Positions 35,614 through 46,846 of a stretch of DNA of 64,000 bases are shown here, piece after piece (within the stretch, counting starts at the first letter, position 1; every line of letters starts with the position of its first letter). The notes under the pieces were generated by a model. The model was not told the origin of the DNA, searched no databases, and saw nothing but the letters and a program-made list of their open reading frames with translations. A program made the translations under genes and the position numbers. The stretch comes from Sipunculus nudus (Eukaryota > Annelida > Sipuncula > Golfingiida > Sipunculidae): NCBI GenBank assembly GCA_026874595.1, contig CM049317.1, forward strand, positions 45,038,401 to 45,102,400, in the 5' to 3' direction.

Positions 35614-35950
35614 TGCAAGAGTTACCTGCCCCAATGACAGCAGCCAGAGATACCTGCCCCCTCAACAACAGCCAGAATTACCTCTCCCCATGACAGCAGC
35701 CAGAGTTACCTGCCCCCAAGACAGGAGCCAGATTAACCTGGCCCAAACACAGGAGCCAGAGTTGCAATCTGCCCCAAAGACAGGAGCCAGAGTTGCCAGA
35801 CCCAAAGACAGGACCCAGAGTAATCTGCCCCAAACACAGGAGCCAGAGTTGCCAGACCGAAAGACAGGAGCCAGAGTTATCTGCCCCCATGATTGCAGCC
35901 AGAGATACCTGCCCCCTAAACAACAGCCAGAGTTACCTGCTCAATGACAG
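35614..35950 (+). repeat. 28-bp minisatellite, about 12 units
   Basis: Units have the form AGAGTTACCTGCCCC then AAGACAGGAGCC, 28 bp long, with one 31-bp unit. Central units change to GTTGCCAGACC. Reading frames stay open on both strands (35594-35947 plus, 35678-35923 minus) because units lack stops; these are not considered genes. Confidence 0.85.
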
Positions 35951-36407
35951 TATCTGATTGAACAATCCATAAAATTTCAAACCCTATCAGCAGTTGAAAA
36001 TTTACATCCCTGTAGGCCTGCATAATTCAGAGCATTATTATAAATTAACATGCACAAATTATATGATAAATGGTATAACAGCGCACATTCACACTGAGCA
36101 CCTAATTGATTCAACTTACAGCAGGCAATTTCTGACTGTCCCTAGTAATCCTACATAAATTGAAAAGTGGTGATTGCATGTGCATATGTGTAACAGCTGT
36201 TTCTTATCTATGCATCACACATGTAAACAAGACCTTCATCATCACATCATCAGACAATTATCACACATTTCTCCTTGCGTATAAACTTAATACCTCATTT
36301 CTGATATCACTTTAACAAGAGCAAATGCCCCACATAAACATTTCCAGTTCTAATATTGAGATGAGGAGAGCTGTCTGCAGCAGACCATCCCACACTATTC
36401 ATAGCAC
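35951..36407. other. No gene seen
   Basis: Unique spacer between two minisatellites. No feature is recognised. Confidence 0.4.
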
Positions 36408-37185
36408 AGGCAAAGGACTCTACCTGGCAAGGTGTCAAATTAAAGACCCTACCTGGTTTGGATTCAAAATAAAGACTCTACCTGGCAAGGAGTCAAATTC
36501 AAAGGACTCTCACTTGGCTAAGAGACAGACACAGGACCCTTACCTGGCTGAGAGACAGACACAGGACTGTCACTTGGCTGGGAGACAGACACAGAACTCT
36601 CACTTTGTTGGGAGACAACCACAGGACCCTAACCTGGCTGAGAGACAGACACAGGACTGTCACTTGGCTGGGAGACAGACAAAGGACCCTACCTGGCTGG
36701 GAGACAGACACAGGACTCTTACTTGGTTGGGAGACAGACACAGGACTCTTACTTGGCTGGGAGACAGACACAGGACTCTTACTTGGCTGGGAGACAGACA
36801 CAGGACTCTTACTTGGCTGGGAGACAACCATAGGACCCTTACATGGCTGGGAGACAGACACAGGAATGTCACTTGGCTGAGAGACAGACACAGGACTGTC
36901 ACTTGGCTGAGAGACAGACACAGGACTGTCACTTCACTGGAAGACACACACAGGACCCTTACCTGGCTTGGGAGATAGAAACAGAACTCTCACTTCCCTG
37001 GGAGACAGATAAAGGACCCTACCGGGCTGGGAGACAGACAAAGGACCCTACCTGGCTGGGAGACAGACACAGGACTCTTACTTGGCTGGGAGACAAACAT
37101 TGGACCCTGCCTGGCTGGGAGACAGACACAGGACTCTTACCTGGATGGGAGATAGACACAGAACTGTAACCTGGCCAGGAGGCAA
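36408..37185 (+). repeat. 30-bp minisatellite, over 20 units
   Basis: The unit is CTGGGAGACAGACACAGGAC followed by TCTTACTTGG. The left edge (36408-36510) is degenerate and the centre (about 36700-36830) is nearly homogeneous. As 30 is a multiple of 3 and the unit has few stops, several frames stay open on both strands (217 codons at 36325-36978 plus, 140 at 36499-36921 minus). The decapeptide repeats predicted from them have no recognised counterpart, so the array is annotated as DNA repeat only. Confidence 0.9.
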
Positions 37186-37295
37186 TTTTGTTAAACTAGG
37201 ACAGTGTGGCATCATGGATATATACAAACATTTCCAAACCTTGGCAAGATCCCTTTTAATTTAAAAATACTTGCAAAATAAAAATTAGATATAAA

Positions 37296-39016
37296 ACTAG
37301 ATGTGTCGGAACGACACGAATGCCCCCGCCTGGGGCAAATTAGAAACATTTGTAAAATTTTGAAAAATTTTTAAGTTTAGGAGGTGTCATATGGTCAAAA
37401 GTAGGTTAACAAGGGCAAAATGCAAACTCAATCTGTAACAGGTCATTATCAAGCAACACACCAAAAATCATGCCAGTATATGCAGGCATTGTGAAAAAAA
37501 GTCCATACATGTGCATTTTCCATAAAAATTTCTGTCTTTAATGAAATTTTCTATGTTTAGGAGCCGTAAAACAATCAAAAGTAGGTTAACCGGGACGAAA
37601 GGCGAACTTGATCTGTACCTGGCATTATCTGCCCACACATAAAAAATCAGGGTGGTATCTGCAGGCATTGAGGAAAAATAGTCAGTACATATGCATTTGT
37701 TATGAAAATTTCTATTTTTCATGAAACTTTCTATGTTCAGGAGCAGTCAAATGGTCAAAGGTAGGTCAACTGGGACAAAACAAGAACTCAATCTGTAACT
37801 GGTCATTATCTGCCTACAAACCAAAAATCAGGCCCCTATCCGCAGGCACTGTGAAAAAAAGTCCATACATGTGCACTTTTTTATGAAATTTTCTATGTTA
37901 GAGCACCGTCAAACGGTCAAAAGTAGGTCAACTGAGACAAAACGTGAACTCGATCTGTAACTGGTCATTATCTGCCCACACACCAAAAATCAGTCCAATA
38001 TCTGCAGGTATTGTGAAGAAAGTCTGTACAAGTGTATTTGTCATGAAAATTTATATTTTACAAGAAATTTTTTATGTTCAGGAGACGTAAAACTGTCAAA
38101 AGTAGGTCAACTGGGACGAAACTCAAACTCGATCTGTAACTGGTCAATATCTGCCCACACACCAAAAATCAGGCCAATATCTGCAGGCATTGCGAAAAAA
38201 AAGTCCGTACATATGTATTTGTCATGAAATTTCATATTTTTCATGAAATTTTTTATGTTCAGGAGCTGTAAAATGAACAAAAGTAGTTCAACATGGACAA
38301 AACGCGAACTCGATCTGTAACTGGTCTACATCTGCCCACACACCAAAAATCAGGCCAATATCTGCAGGCATTGCGAAAAAAGGTCCGTACATGTGTATTT
38401 GTCCTGAAAATTTCTATTTTTCATGAAATTTTCTAAGTTAAGGAGCCGTAAAACGTTCAAAAGTAGGTCAACTGGGACAAAACGCGAACTCGATTTGTAA
38501 GTGGTCATTATCTGCCCACACACAAAAAATCAGGCCAATATCTGCAGGCATTGCGAAAAAAAGTCTGTACATGTGTATTTGTCATGAAAATTTCTATTTT
38601 TCATGAAATTTTCTAAGTTTAGGAGCTGTAAAACAGTCAAAACAAGGTCAACTGGGACAAAACGCGAACTCGATCTGTAACTGGTCATTATCTGCCTACA
38701 CACCGAAAATCAGGCCAATATCTGCAGGCATTGCAAAAAAAAAGTCCGTACATGTGTATTTGTCATTAAAATTTATATTTTTCATGAAATTTTCTAAGTT
38801 TAGGAGCCATAAAATGGTCAAAAGTAGGTCAACCGGGACGAAACGTGAACTCGATCTGTAATTGATCTTTATCGGCCCACACACCAAAAATCAGGCCAAT
38901 ATCTGCAGGCATTGCGAAAAAAAGTCGGTACAACTGTTTGATTTCGAAAGGACGGAAGGACGGAATGACGGACATGGGTAAAACTATATGCCCCGGCCAC
39001 TTTGTGGCGGGGGCAT
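37296..39016 (+). repeat. Family D element with nine tandem cores
   Basis: The 5' end is ACTAGATGTGTCGGAACGACAC (5' hairpin GTGTCG/CGACAC), then ATGCCCCCGCC. The 3' end is an ACGG-like tract (about 38950-38975), then ATGCCCCGGCCAC-TTT-GTGGCGGGGGCAT (hairpin at 38989-39016) and A6. The inverted motif ATGCCCCCGCC/GGCGGGGGCAT is perfect over 11 bp. About nine units of roughly 180 bp share CTCGATCTGTAACTGGTCAT, ATCTGCAGGCATTG and TTTTTCATGAAATTTT. No ORF is meaningful. The first bases, ACTAGA, match family B. Confidence 0.8.
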
Positions 39017-39616
39017 AAAAAATGTATGAACAAAGCACTAGTTATCCACAGAAACATTTAACTGGGAGTATTGGGGGATGTAATGTGTAAAAGTTGTGAA
39101 AACAGACCTGTGTCAATCAGTATCAATACTTACATATAATACACCATGCTATGTCTTTAACAAGCACACTTAGCTACTGTAGACTGATAGTGAGTCCAAA
39201 AAGGAAGTGTCTTCACCTGACTGATGAGTTTATGACAGTCCGTGACCACAAATATAAGTAAACCATGTAAGTGTAACCAAAGGAAGTCATGACTTCAACA
39301 TACACCTGTCACACCTACCTGTCAATTCTTCCTGGGGTCTCATGCGTCATAAATAACAACACCATGGAGATTATGTTTTCAGTTTCTACACCCGTTTGTC
39401 TGTCTGTCAAAAGGATTATTAAACTGCTATTGATTTCCAAACCTTTTGGATAGATGTGTCATGGGCACATGCAGACTCAATTATATTTTGGTGCATATAT
39501 AGAAAAAGGGGTGGGTCAATGAGCACTGTTTATGTTGTAACAATATGTTTTTACTCTTAACAACTATCTGCCGCTAGCTACCATAAGAGCCATCTGTCAA
39601 CTATTTCTGACACTAA
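39017..39616. other. No gene seen
   Basis: Unique DNA between the family D element and the nested family A stack. Confidence 0.4.
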
Positions 39617-40634
39617 CAAGGGACCTATGGGTCACGGCGCTCAGCTGTTATATATGATAAAAAATATGATTTAGGAATGAGGCACATGCTGGTTTGGTGT
39701 GGTAATAAATATAAGCTTTATTATGAGTTGTTGGTGTTTAGCTTATGTATGATTATGATATTATCTTTGGAGACAGGGAAGAGGATTGATTTCATTTATT
39801 TTATTAACAAATGGAGTACTATTGTCACACAGATTTTGACTTGGCCATATAACTTATAAGCAGAACATATGATATAAGAGTTTAACTATTTATTTAAAAA
39901 AATTACAAATATTGTCCCAAATATAATTTTTATTAAAAATAATAAGAGAATCTTATGATTTTTTAAAATGAAATATAACTGAAATGATTATTAAAATAAT
40001 ATTAAAGAATATATTCATGAATGGTATTCATATACTTTCATTTTTACCTGAATTCCAATTCTTTATGCAAGAAATTTTATAATGGAGTACATATTCATAT
40101 TCGTATTTAAATAAAATTGCAAAGTATTCCCACCATTACTGGCATTTATTCAGTTTTCACCAAACAATGATGTTTAGAATCCAGAATTTACAAAATCCAC
40201 ACATTTAAATTATGATCAAAAGTACCTGATTTTATGGCTTTTATTTATATTAAAAAACAAGGGACCTATGGGTCACGACGCTCAGCTGTTATATATGATA
40301 AAAAAATATTATTTAGAAATGAGGCACATTGCTGGTTTTGTGTGGTAATAAATATAAGCTGTATTATGAGTTGTTGTTGTTTAGCTTATGTATGATTTTG
40401 ATAGTACCTTTGGAGACAGGGAAGAGGATTGATTTCATTTATTTTATTAACAAATGGAGTACTACTGTCACACAGATTTTGACTTGGCCATATAACTTAT
40501 AAGCAGGACATATAATATAAGAGTTTAACTATTTATTAAAAAAATTACAAATATTGTCCCAAATATAATTTTTATTAAAAATAATAAGAGAATCATATGA
40601 TTTTTTAAAATGAAATATAATTGAAATGATTATT

Positions 40635-41178
40635 AACGCTCCTATTTAACAAAGAAAACATGGAAAGCGATGTGGGCCATAATATGATCCTTTAATTTTC
40701 AACCCAACATACAATTGGGCCAAATAATAAAGGCCCATCACATCGTTGTACGAGGTAACATAAATACAGGAAACAAGCAACACATAGCAAAACAACGCAA
40801 ATAAGTACACCGAAATACGTGAAGTAAACCGACCAGAAGAAAAACAGACACATATCGCAATAAATGGACAGTGGGTGGGCGGGACACCGACAAAACACAA
40901 CGTGCAACTGACTGGCTGGGGTGTGAACAGTGATTACTGAAGCGTGAGTTCCCCGGCCCCGTGTATAACTAAGCGGGTTTAAGGGGGACGGCTCCACCTG
41001 AATAGATACGGGTTGCCAGGTCTGCAAGATTCAACTTAAAGCGTTAACAATAATTAACTTCATTAATTTACATTTAACGCTCCTATTTAACAAAGAAAAC
41101 ATGGAAAGCGATGTGGGCCATAATATGATCCTTTAATTTTTAACCCAACATAAAATTGGGCCAAATAATAAAGGCCCA
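40635..41178 (-). repeat. B1-A2-spacer-B2 right-end block of the YR element
   Basis: 40635-40737 and 41076-41178 are near-identical 103-bp direct repeats that begin AACGCTCCTATTTAAC and end AAAGGCCCA. 40884-41075 repeats 42203-42394 (both 192 bp, ending TTTACATTT). The outer ends carry TAACGCT, with its inverse AGCGTTA about 25 bp inside the opposite end. Open stretches at 40646-40900 and 40692-41027 are readings of these repeats. Confidence 0.75.
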
Positions 41179-41230
41179 CAGTTGGCCGCTTGAATGAGCG
41201 CCAACTTTATGGCCCAATATAATTAAAGGG

Positions 41231-41705
41231 CTATTCGAAGAAATTCAAATAGCAACCTCTGAACGGTGCCGAGCTTAACCTGCGTTGTAAAGCCATCCGT
41301 CTCGCAAAACCAGTTACAACACTGACAGGAGCTTGTATATACCGTTCATATGCATTACTAGACCATCTGCCTAGCAGATTGATCTCCCAATCCTGCATAC
41401 CTGCCGCTGCCGCACCGGTCGCACCACCTCTTCGGAAAGAGTGACCACTATATTAGTCAATTTGAAATCCTGCTAATGCTAATAGCAGCCGAACATGGTT
41501 AACAAAAAGAGACTTTCGTAAGAATGCATGTATTCTCGAGTTTAAACAACGGTTCATCCTTGTTCGCACCATATAGTGAACCTCGTTGATTCATGTACTG
41601 CCGCATAGAACACACGGCACAGACGCTTGTCTGAGAGCAGCCGATGTTGATTACGTAGCCACATCTAGCTTTGTCAGTTTTTGACCCCTTCAATTTTAGA
41701 GCCAT
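41231..41705 (-). pseudogene. Tyrosine recombinase fragment, frameshifted
   Basis: The first part (41705-41499) has GSKTDKARCG, carrying the catalytic Lys region, then PLF and LTK, the usual order in DIRS/Ngaro recombinases. A frameshift in the T-run near 41502 moves the frame; the continuation has one in-frame TAA just before YSGHSFRRGGAT, then LGRW and YERYI, and ends at a TAG at 41231-41233. The H-x-x-R, the W of LGRW and the nucleophile Tyr are therefore present, but the N-terminal catalytic Arg region is missing because of the deletion that joined it to gag. YR elements use this enzyme to integrate a circular DNA. This copy is inactive. Confidence 0.8.
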
Positions 41706-41732
41706 TCTTTAGCATTCAAGGGTGAAACTGTT

Positions 41733-42212
41733 CTAATTACAGTGTTGGCATTTGTATAACGGCTCAGGACCTCTGCACTGTCTACAGACGTGGGCTCGTT
41801 TACATGACTGGACGCGACATCGACCGGACTGGTAGTTATTACATCCCTCACGCTGCTCGTGGTACCAGCGGTCAAATCTATAAGATTGTTGGAACTTTGT
41901 TTGGATTTGGTTTTTAGTCTCCTCCATCTTGGCTTGTTGCGAGCGAAAGGGGCATTTTTGGACTACGTGATCAAACGATTTACATCTGAAACACTGAGAC
42001 GTATTACGTTTCACCGCTGTTGCATCCAAAATTGTGACGTACATGTTAGAATCAATTTCATCAAAGGCGAATGGATGGAGGCTACCAGCAATCTGACTGC
42101 GGAAACGCACATCGTAAGCCATAACGGCAGACCACAAATATTTTCTGTCACATTCAAGAATGAAGGTTCTGTATTTTGCGAAACTATTATATCTATCTGG
42201 ATACACCGACAA
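41733..42212 (-). pseudogene. gag-like protein fragment of the YR retroelement
   Basis: An open frame of 159 codons runs directly out of repeat A1 without an ATG, so the N terminus is lost. Residues 8-55 fit the low-complexity helical part of DIRS/Ngaro gag proteins. A CCHC knuckle, C-x2-C-x4-H-x4-C, lies at residues 74-87 (CFRCKSFDHVVQKC). The C terminus has the cysteine/histidine cluster typical of these gags: GCNNYQSGRC, CKRAHVCRQC, then CQHC. Such proteins are thought to bind the element RNA and form particles. The frame stops just before the recombinase fragment, in the same frame. Assignment is from motif recall, not from a database search. Confidence 0.7.
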
Positions 42213-44231
42213 AACACAACGTGCAACTGACTGGCTGGGGTGTGAACAGTGATTACTGAAGCGTGAGTTCCCCGGCCCCGTGTATAACTAAGCGGGTTTA
42301 AGGGGGACGGCTCCACCTGAATAGATACGGGTTGCCAGGTCTGCAAGATTCAACTTAAAGCGTTAACAATAATTAACTTCTTTAATTTACATTTAAAATA
42401 ACATTAAAGAATATATTCATGAATGCATTCATGAATACATTTTGAAAGTATTTGCACAAGTATTCATATACTTTCATTTTTACCTGAATTCCCATTCTTT
42501 ATGCAAGAAATTTTATAATGGAGTACATAATCATATTCGTATTTAAATACAATTACAAAGTATTCGCACCATGTCTGGTATTTATTCAGTTTTCACCAAA
42601 CAATGATGTTGAGAATCCAGAATATACAAAATTCACACATTTAAATAATGATCATAAGTACCTGGTTTTATGGCTTTTATTTATATTAAAAAATAACTGT
42701 TAAAAATTCATTTTGGACTAATTTCACATCAATGTACACACTAGACACAGTAGGAATCTAGATTAATGTTATCAACTGCATCTTTGTCTATCATTAATTT
42801 CCTTCATATAATCCTTAATGATTAGTAATGAATAATATGATTTACTTCTTTATCATTAAAAATGAACTGAAAAATGCCATAGGTGACTGCATGGTGTTAT
42901 TTGGAATATGTGACATTCTACCCATCGATACAAGATTCTTATATCATCAGTAACTGCCAGTTAATTTCCTGTTATTATAAACTAACAAATTCCTTTTTTA
43001 TTTTTCTTTAATTTGTTATTAAAAACCAATAAAAATTTATTAATTTATTGTTTATTGTTATGTTGTTGGTTAAAACTACTAGATGAGTTGGGTTGAACAC
43101 CTGGATCAACTGTGGCTGGCCATCAGCTGCCTGGATTCTCCCCTCAAGCGTGCATAATTTGATGAAAGGTCAACAAGGTCAACATACAGGTGACTCAAGA
43201 GGGGCTTGAGAGAGCCAAAGTCTGACAGGGTCTCATAAAAAACATTTATAAAAGCTACAATATTTGGCAAATTTCTTTCAGCTTTCTAAACTAAAAAGCT
43301 GAAATCCTTATGTGTGCAAGATATGAAAATTATATCAACAGTGCTCACGGGAAACAAACGTGCCATGGTCACAGTTGGGCAAAATTTAAGGTACTAATTT
43401 TATATTTATACTAATAACTTATAAAATTTGAAAAATTCAGAACTAATTTTGGGTATTCAATTGAATCTTGATTAAATAATGTTACATCCCTGACAAAAAA
43501 GATCTCTAGCTTCAGCAATGCCCTTGTTAAGGGAGTAAATATATTTCTTGATTTTTTACAAAGTGCATTATGTTTGGGCCCATAACTTAAAAAAAATATA
43601 CAATACTGACATCATTTCTGGCATGTGCATAGTGAATGTATAGAAAAATATGTATATTATATATGATCAAAGTCAGATCAGTGGTTTTGATATTAGGCAG
43701 TCCTAAAGTGTAACATTGGGTTTTTAATGGAAAAATTAAGTTTTTCATTGATATCTCGAAGGAATTAAGTCCTAGTGACCAAATTCTTGGCATGGTAGGG
43801 GATTTTGGAGAAATCTAACTGTATGCAAAATTTAAGGAACTTAGAGCTGAAGCTCGGGAGCTGAGCTCTAGCAAACTGCATAACACTAGCAATATGTGAC
43901 ATGGTGCTTGAAAACTTGAATAAAATCTACAGTTTTTGATCAAATGGTTTCAAATTTTTAGTGTTAACAGTTGAAATGCTAACAAAAACATGCTGTGAAA
44001 ATTAAATCCACAGCAGTTACAGCAAAAAAACGTGCCATGGTCAAAGTTGGGCAAAATTTAAGGTACCAATTTTTTATTTTTGCTAATATTTTAAAAAATT
44101 TAAAAGATTTTGATCTAATTTTGGGTATACAATTTAATTTTGATTAATAAAAGTAATATTACTGGAAAAAAAGTGCTTAGCTTTAACAAGTTTTGTGTTA
44201 AGTGATAAAATTTCTTTCCTGATTATTTAAA

Positions 44232-46846
44232 CAAGGGACCTATGGGTCACGGCGCTCAGCTGTTATATATGATAAAAAAATATGATTTAGAAATGAGGCA
44301 CATGCTGGTTTTGTGTGGTAATAAGTATAAGCTGTATTATGAGTTGTTGTTGTTAAGCTTATGTATGATTTTTATAGTACCTTTGGAGACAGAGAAGAGA
44401 ATTGATTTCATTTATTTTATTAACAAATGGAGTACTATTGTCACACAGATTTTGACTTGGCCATATAACTTATAAGCAGAACATATAATATAAGAGTTTA
44501 ACTATTTATTAAAAAAATTACAAATACTGTCCCAGATATAATTTTTATTAAAAATAATAAGAGAATCGTATGATTTTTAAAATGAAATATAACTGAAATG
44601 ATTATTAAAATAATATTAAAGAATATATTCATGAATGCATTCATGAATACATTTGGAAAGTATTTGCACTGGTATTCATATACTTTCATTTTTTCCTGAA
44701 TTCCCATTCTTTATGCAAGAAATTTTATAATGGAGTACATATTCATATTCGTATTTAAATACAATTGCAAAGTATTCCCACCATGTCTTGTATTTATTCA
44801 GTTTTCATCAAACAATGGTGTTGAGAATCCAGAATGTACAAAATTCACACATTTAAATAATGATCATAAGTACCTGGTTTAATGGCTTTTATTTATATTA
44901 AAAAAAAATAAATGTGATATATTTATTTTGGACTAATTTCACATCAATGTACACACTAGACACAGTAGGAATCTAGATTAATATTATCAACTGCATCTTT
45001 GTCTATCATTAATTTCCTTCATATGATCCCTAATGATTAGTAATGAATAATATGATTTACTTTTTTATTATTAAAATTGAACTGAAAAATGCCATAGGTG
45101 AATGCATGGTGTTATTTGGAATACGTGACATTCTATCCATCAATACAAGATTCTTATATCATCAGTAACTGCAAGTTATTTCCCTATTAATATAAACTAA
45201 CAAATTCCTTTTCTATTTTTCTTTAATTTGTTATTAAAAACCAATAAAAATTGATTAATTTATTGTTATGTTGTTGGTTAAAACTACTTGATGAGTTGGG
45301 TTGGACACCTGGATCAACTGTGGCTGGCCATAAGCTGCCTTGCTGCCCTGGTATCTGCCTCGCCTCAAGCGTGCATAATTTGCTGAAAGTTCAACAAGGT
45401 CAACATACAGGTGACTCAAGAGTGGCTGGAGAGAGCCAAGGTCTGACATGGTCTCATAAAAACATTAATAAAAGCTACAATTTTTGGCCAATTTCTTTCA
45501 GCTTTCTAAACTAAAAAGCTGAAATCCTTGTGTGTGCATGATATGAAAATTATATAAACAGAGCTCACATTAAACAAAAGTGAAATGGTAAAAGTTGGGC
45601 AAAATTTAAGGTACTAATTTTATATTTATACTAATAACTTATAAAATTTTAAAAATTCAGAACTAATTTTGGGTATTCAATTGAATCTTGATTAAATAAT
45701 CTTACATCCCTGACAAAAAATCTCTAGCTTCAGCAAGCCCCTTCTTAAGGGAGTAAATATATTTCTTGATTTTTTACAAAGTGCATTATGTTTGGGCCCA
45801 TAACTTAAAACAATTACGCAATACTGACATCATTTCTGGCATGTGCACAGAGAATGTATTGAAAAACATGTATATTATATATGATTAAAGTCAGATCAGT
45901 GGCTTTGATATTAGGCAGTATTGAAGTGTAATAATGGGTTTTTAATTGAAAAATGAAGTTTTTCATTAATATCTCAAAGGTATTAAGTCCTAGTGACCAA
46001 ATTCTTGGCATGGTAGGGAATTTTAGAGACATCTAATTGTATGCCAAATTTTAGGAACTGAGAGCTTAAGCTGGGGAGCTGAGCTCTTGCAAACTGCATA
46101 ACACTAGCCTGATGTAAACAATATGTTACATGGTGCTTGAAAACTTGAATAAAATCTACAATTTTTGATCAACTGGTTTCAAATTAACAGACAAAATGCT
46201 AACAAAAACATGCTGAGAAAATTAAATCCACAGTACTTACAGGAAAAAAACGTGCCATGGTCAAAGTTAGGCAAAATTTAAGGTACCAATTTTTTGTTTT
46301 TGCTAATATTTTAAAAAATTTAAAAGATTTTGATCTAATTTTGGATATACAATTTAATTTTGATTAATTAAAGTTATATTACTTGAAAAAAAGTCCATAG
46401 CTTTAACAAGTTTTGTGTTAAAAGATCAAATATCTTTCCTGATTTTTTACAAAATGCATTATGTTCTGGCCCATAACTTTCTTAAATTAAATAATACAGA
46501 CATAATTTCAGGCATGTACATAGGAACTATATAGAGGAATATTTATGGTAAATATGAGGAAAAACAGATGAGTGGTTTTGATATTAGGCAGCCCTAAAGT
46601 GTGAAAATAGGTTTTTAATAAAAAAATTGAGGTTTTTCCTGAATTTCTCAAAGGAACAAAGTCGCAAAGACCCAGTTTTCGGCTTGGTAGGAGATCTTGG
46701 GGACAGCTAACATTATGCCAAATTTTGGATTCCTAAGTCTTACGGTTTCAAAACGTGCCACATCTACGGACGGACGGACGGACGGACGGACGGACGACGG
46801 ACAATGGACCACGACTATAGCTCAGATGACTTATAGTCAGCTGAGC
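44232..46846 (+). repeat. Family A long copy 3, inserted in copy 2
   Basis: An uninterrupted 2615-bp copy, collinear with 3773-6333: 5' end, the TTCATGAATGCATTCATGAA palindrome core (near 44629), two core units, an ACGG tract and the 3' hairpin. The open stretch equivalent to 5971-6189 has lost its ATG here (GACAGCTAAC instead of GACATCTAAC near 46704), whereas 45814-46032 keeps the first-unit version. It is the most recent insertion in this part of the stack by position. Confidence 0.85.

Larger units (their letters stand above)
40635..42394 (-). mobile_element. Deleted tyrosine-recombinase retroelement (DIRS/Ngaro type)
   Basis: 1760 bp inserted in family A copy 2 without target-site duplication. 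On the minus strand the order is: repeat A1 (42394-42203, 192 bp), gag-like fragment, recombinase fragment, repeat B1 (41178-41076, 103 bp), repeat A2 (41075-40884, 192 bp), a 146-bp spacer, and repeat B2 (40737-40635, 103 bp). A1/A2 and B1/B2 are direct repeats and B1 abuts A2, as in the split direct repeats of Ngaro/PAT-type YR retrotransposons. Alternatively it is two deletion derivatives in tandem (40635-41075 and 41076-42394). Reverse transcriptase and RNase H are missing; the gag end meets the recombinase within about 30 bp. Confidence 0.8.

Noticed and set aside
36325-36978. 217-codon ORF of LGDRHRTLTW-type repeats as a gene
   Set aside because: It is a reading of the 30-bp minisatellite; other frames and the opposite strand are also open for the same reason, and there is no start, signal or domain context.
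40646-41027. Membrane-protein-like minus-strand ORFs at 40646-40900 and 40692-41027
   Set aside because: They lie in the terminal repeats of the YR element, and the second shares its start with the 42011-42346 ORF because of the 192-bp direct repeat.
41859-42230. 123-codon plus-strand ORF
   Set aside because: It is antisense to the gag-like frame, which has the CCHC and Cys/His motifs; this frame has none.
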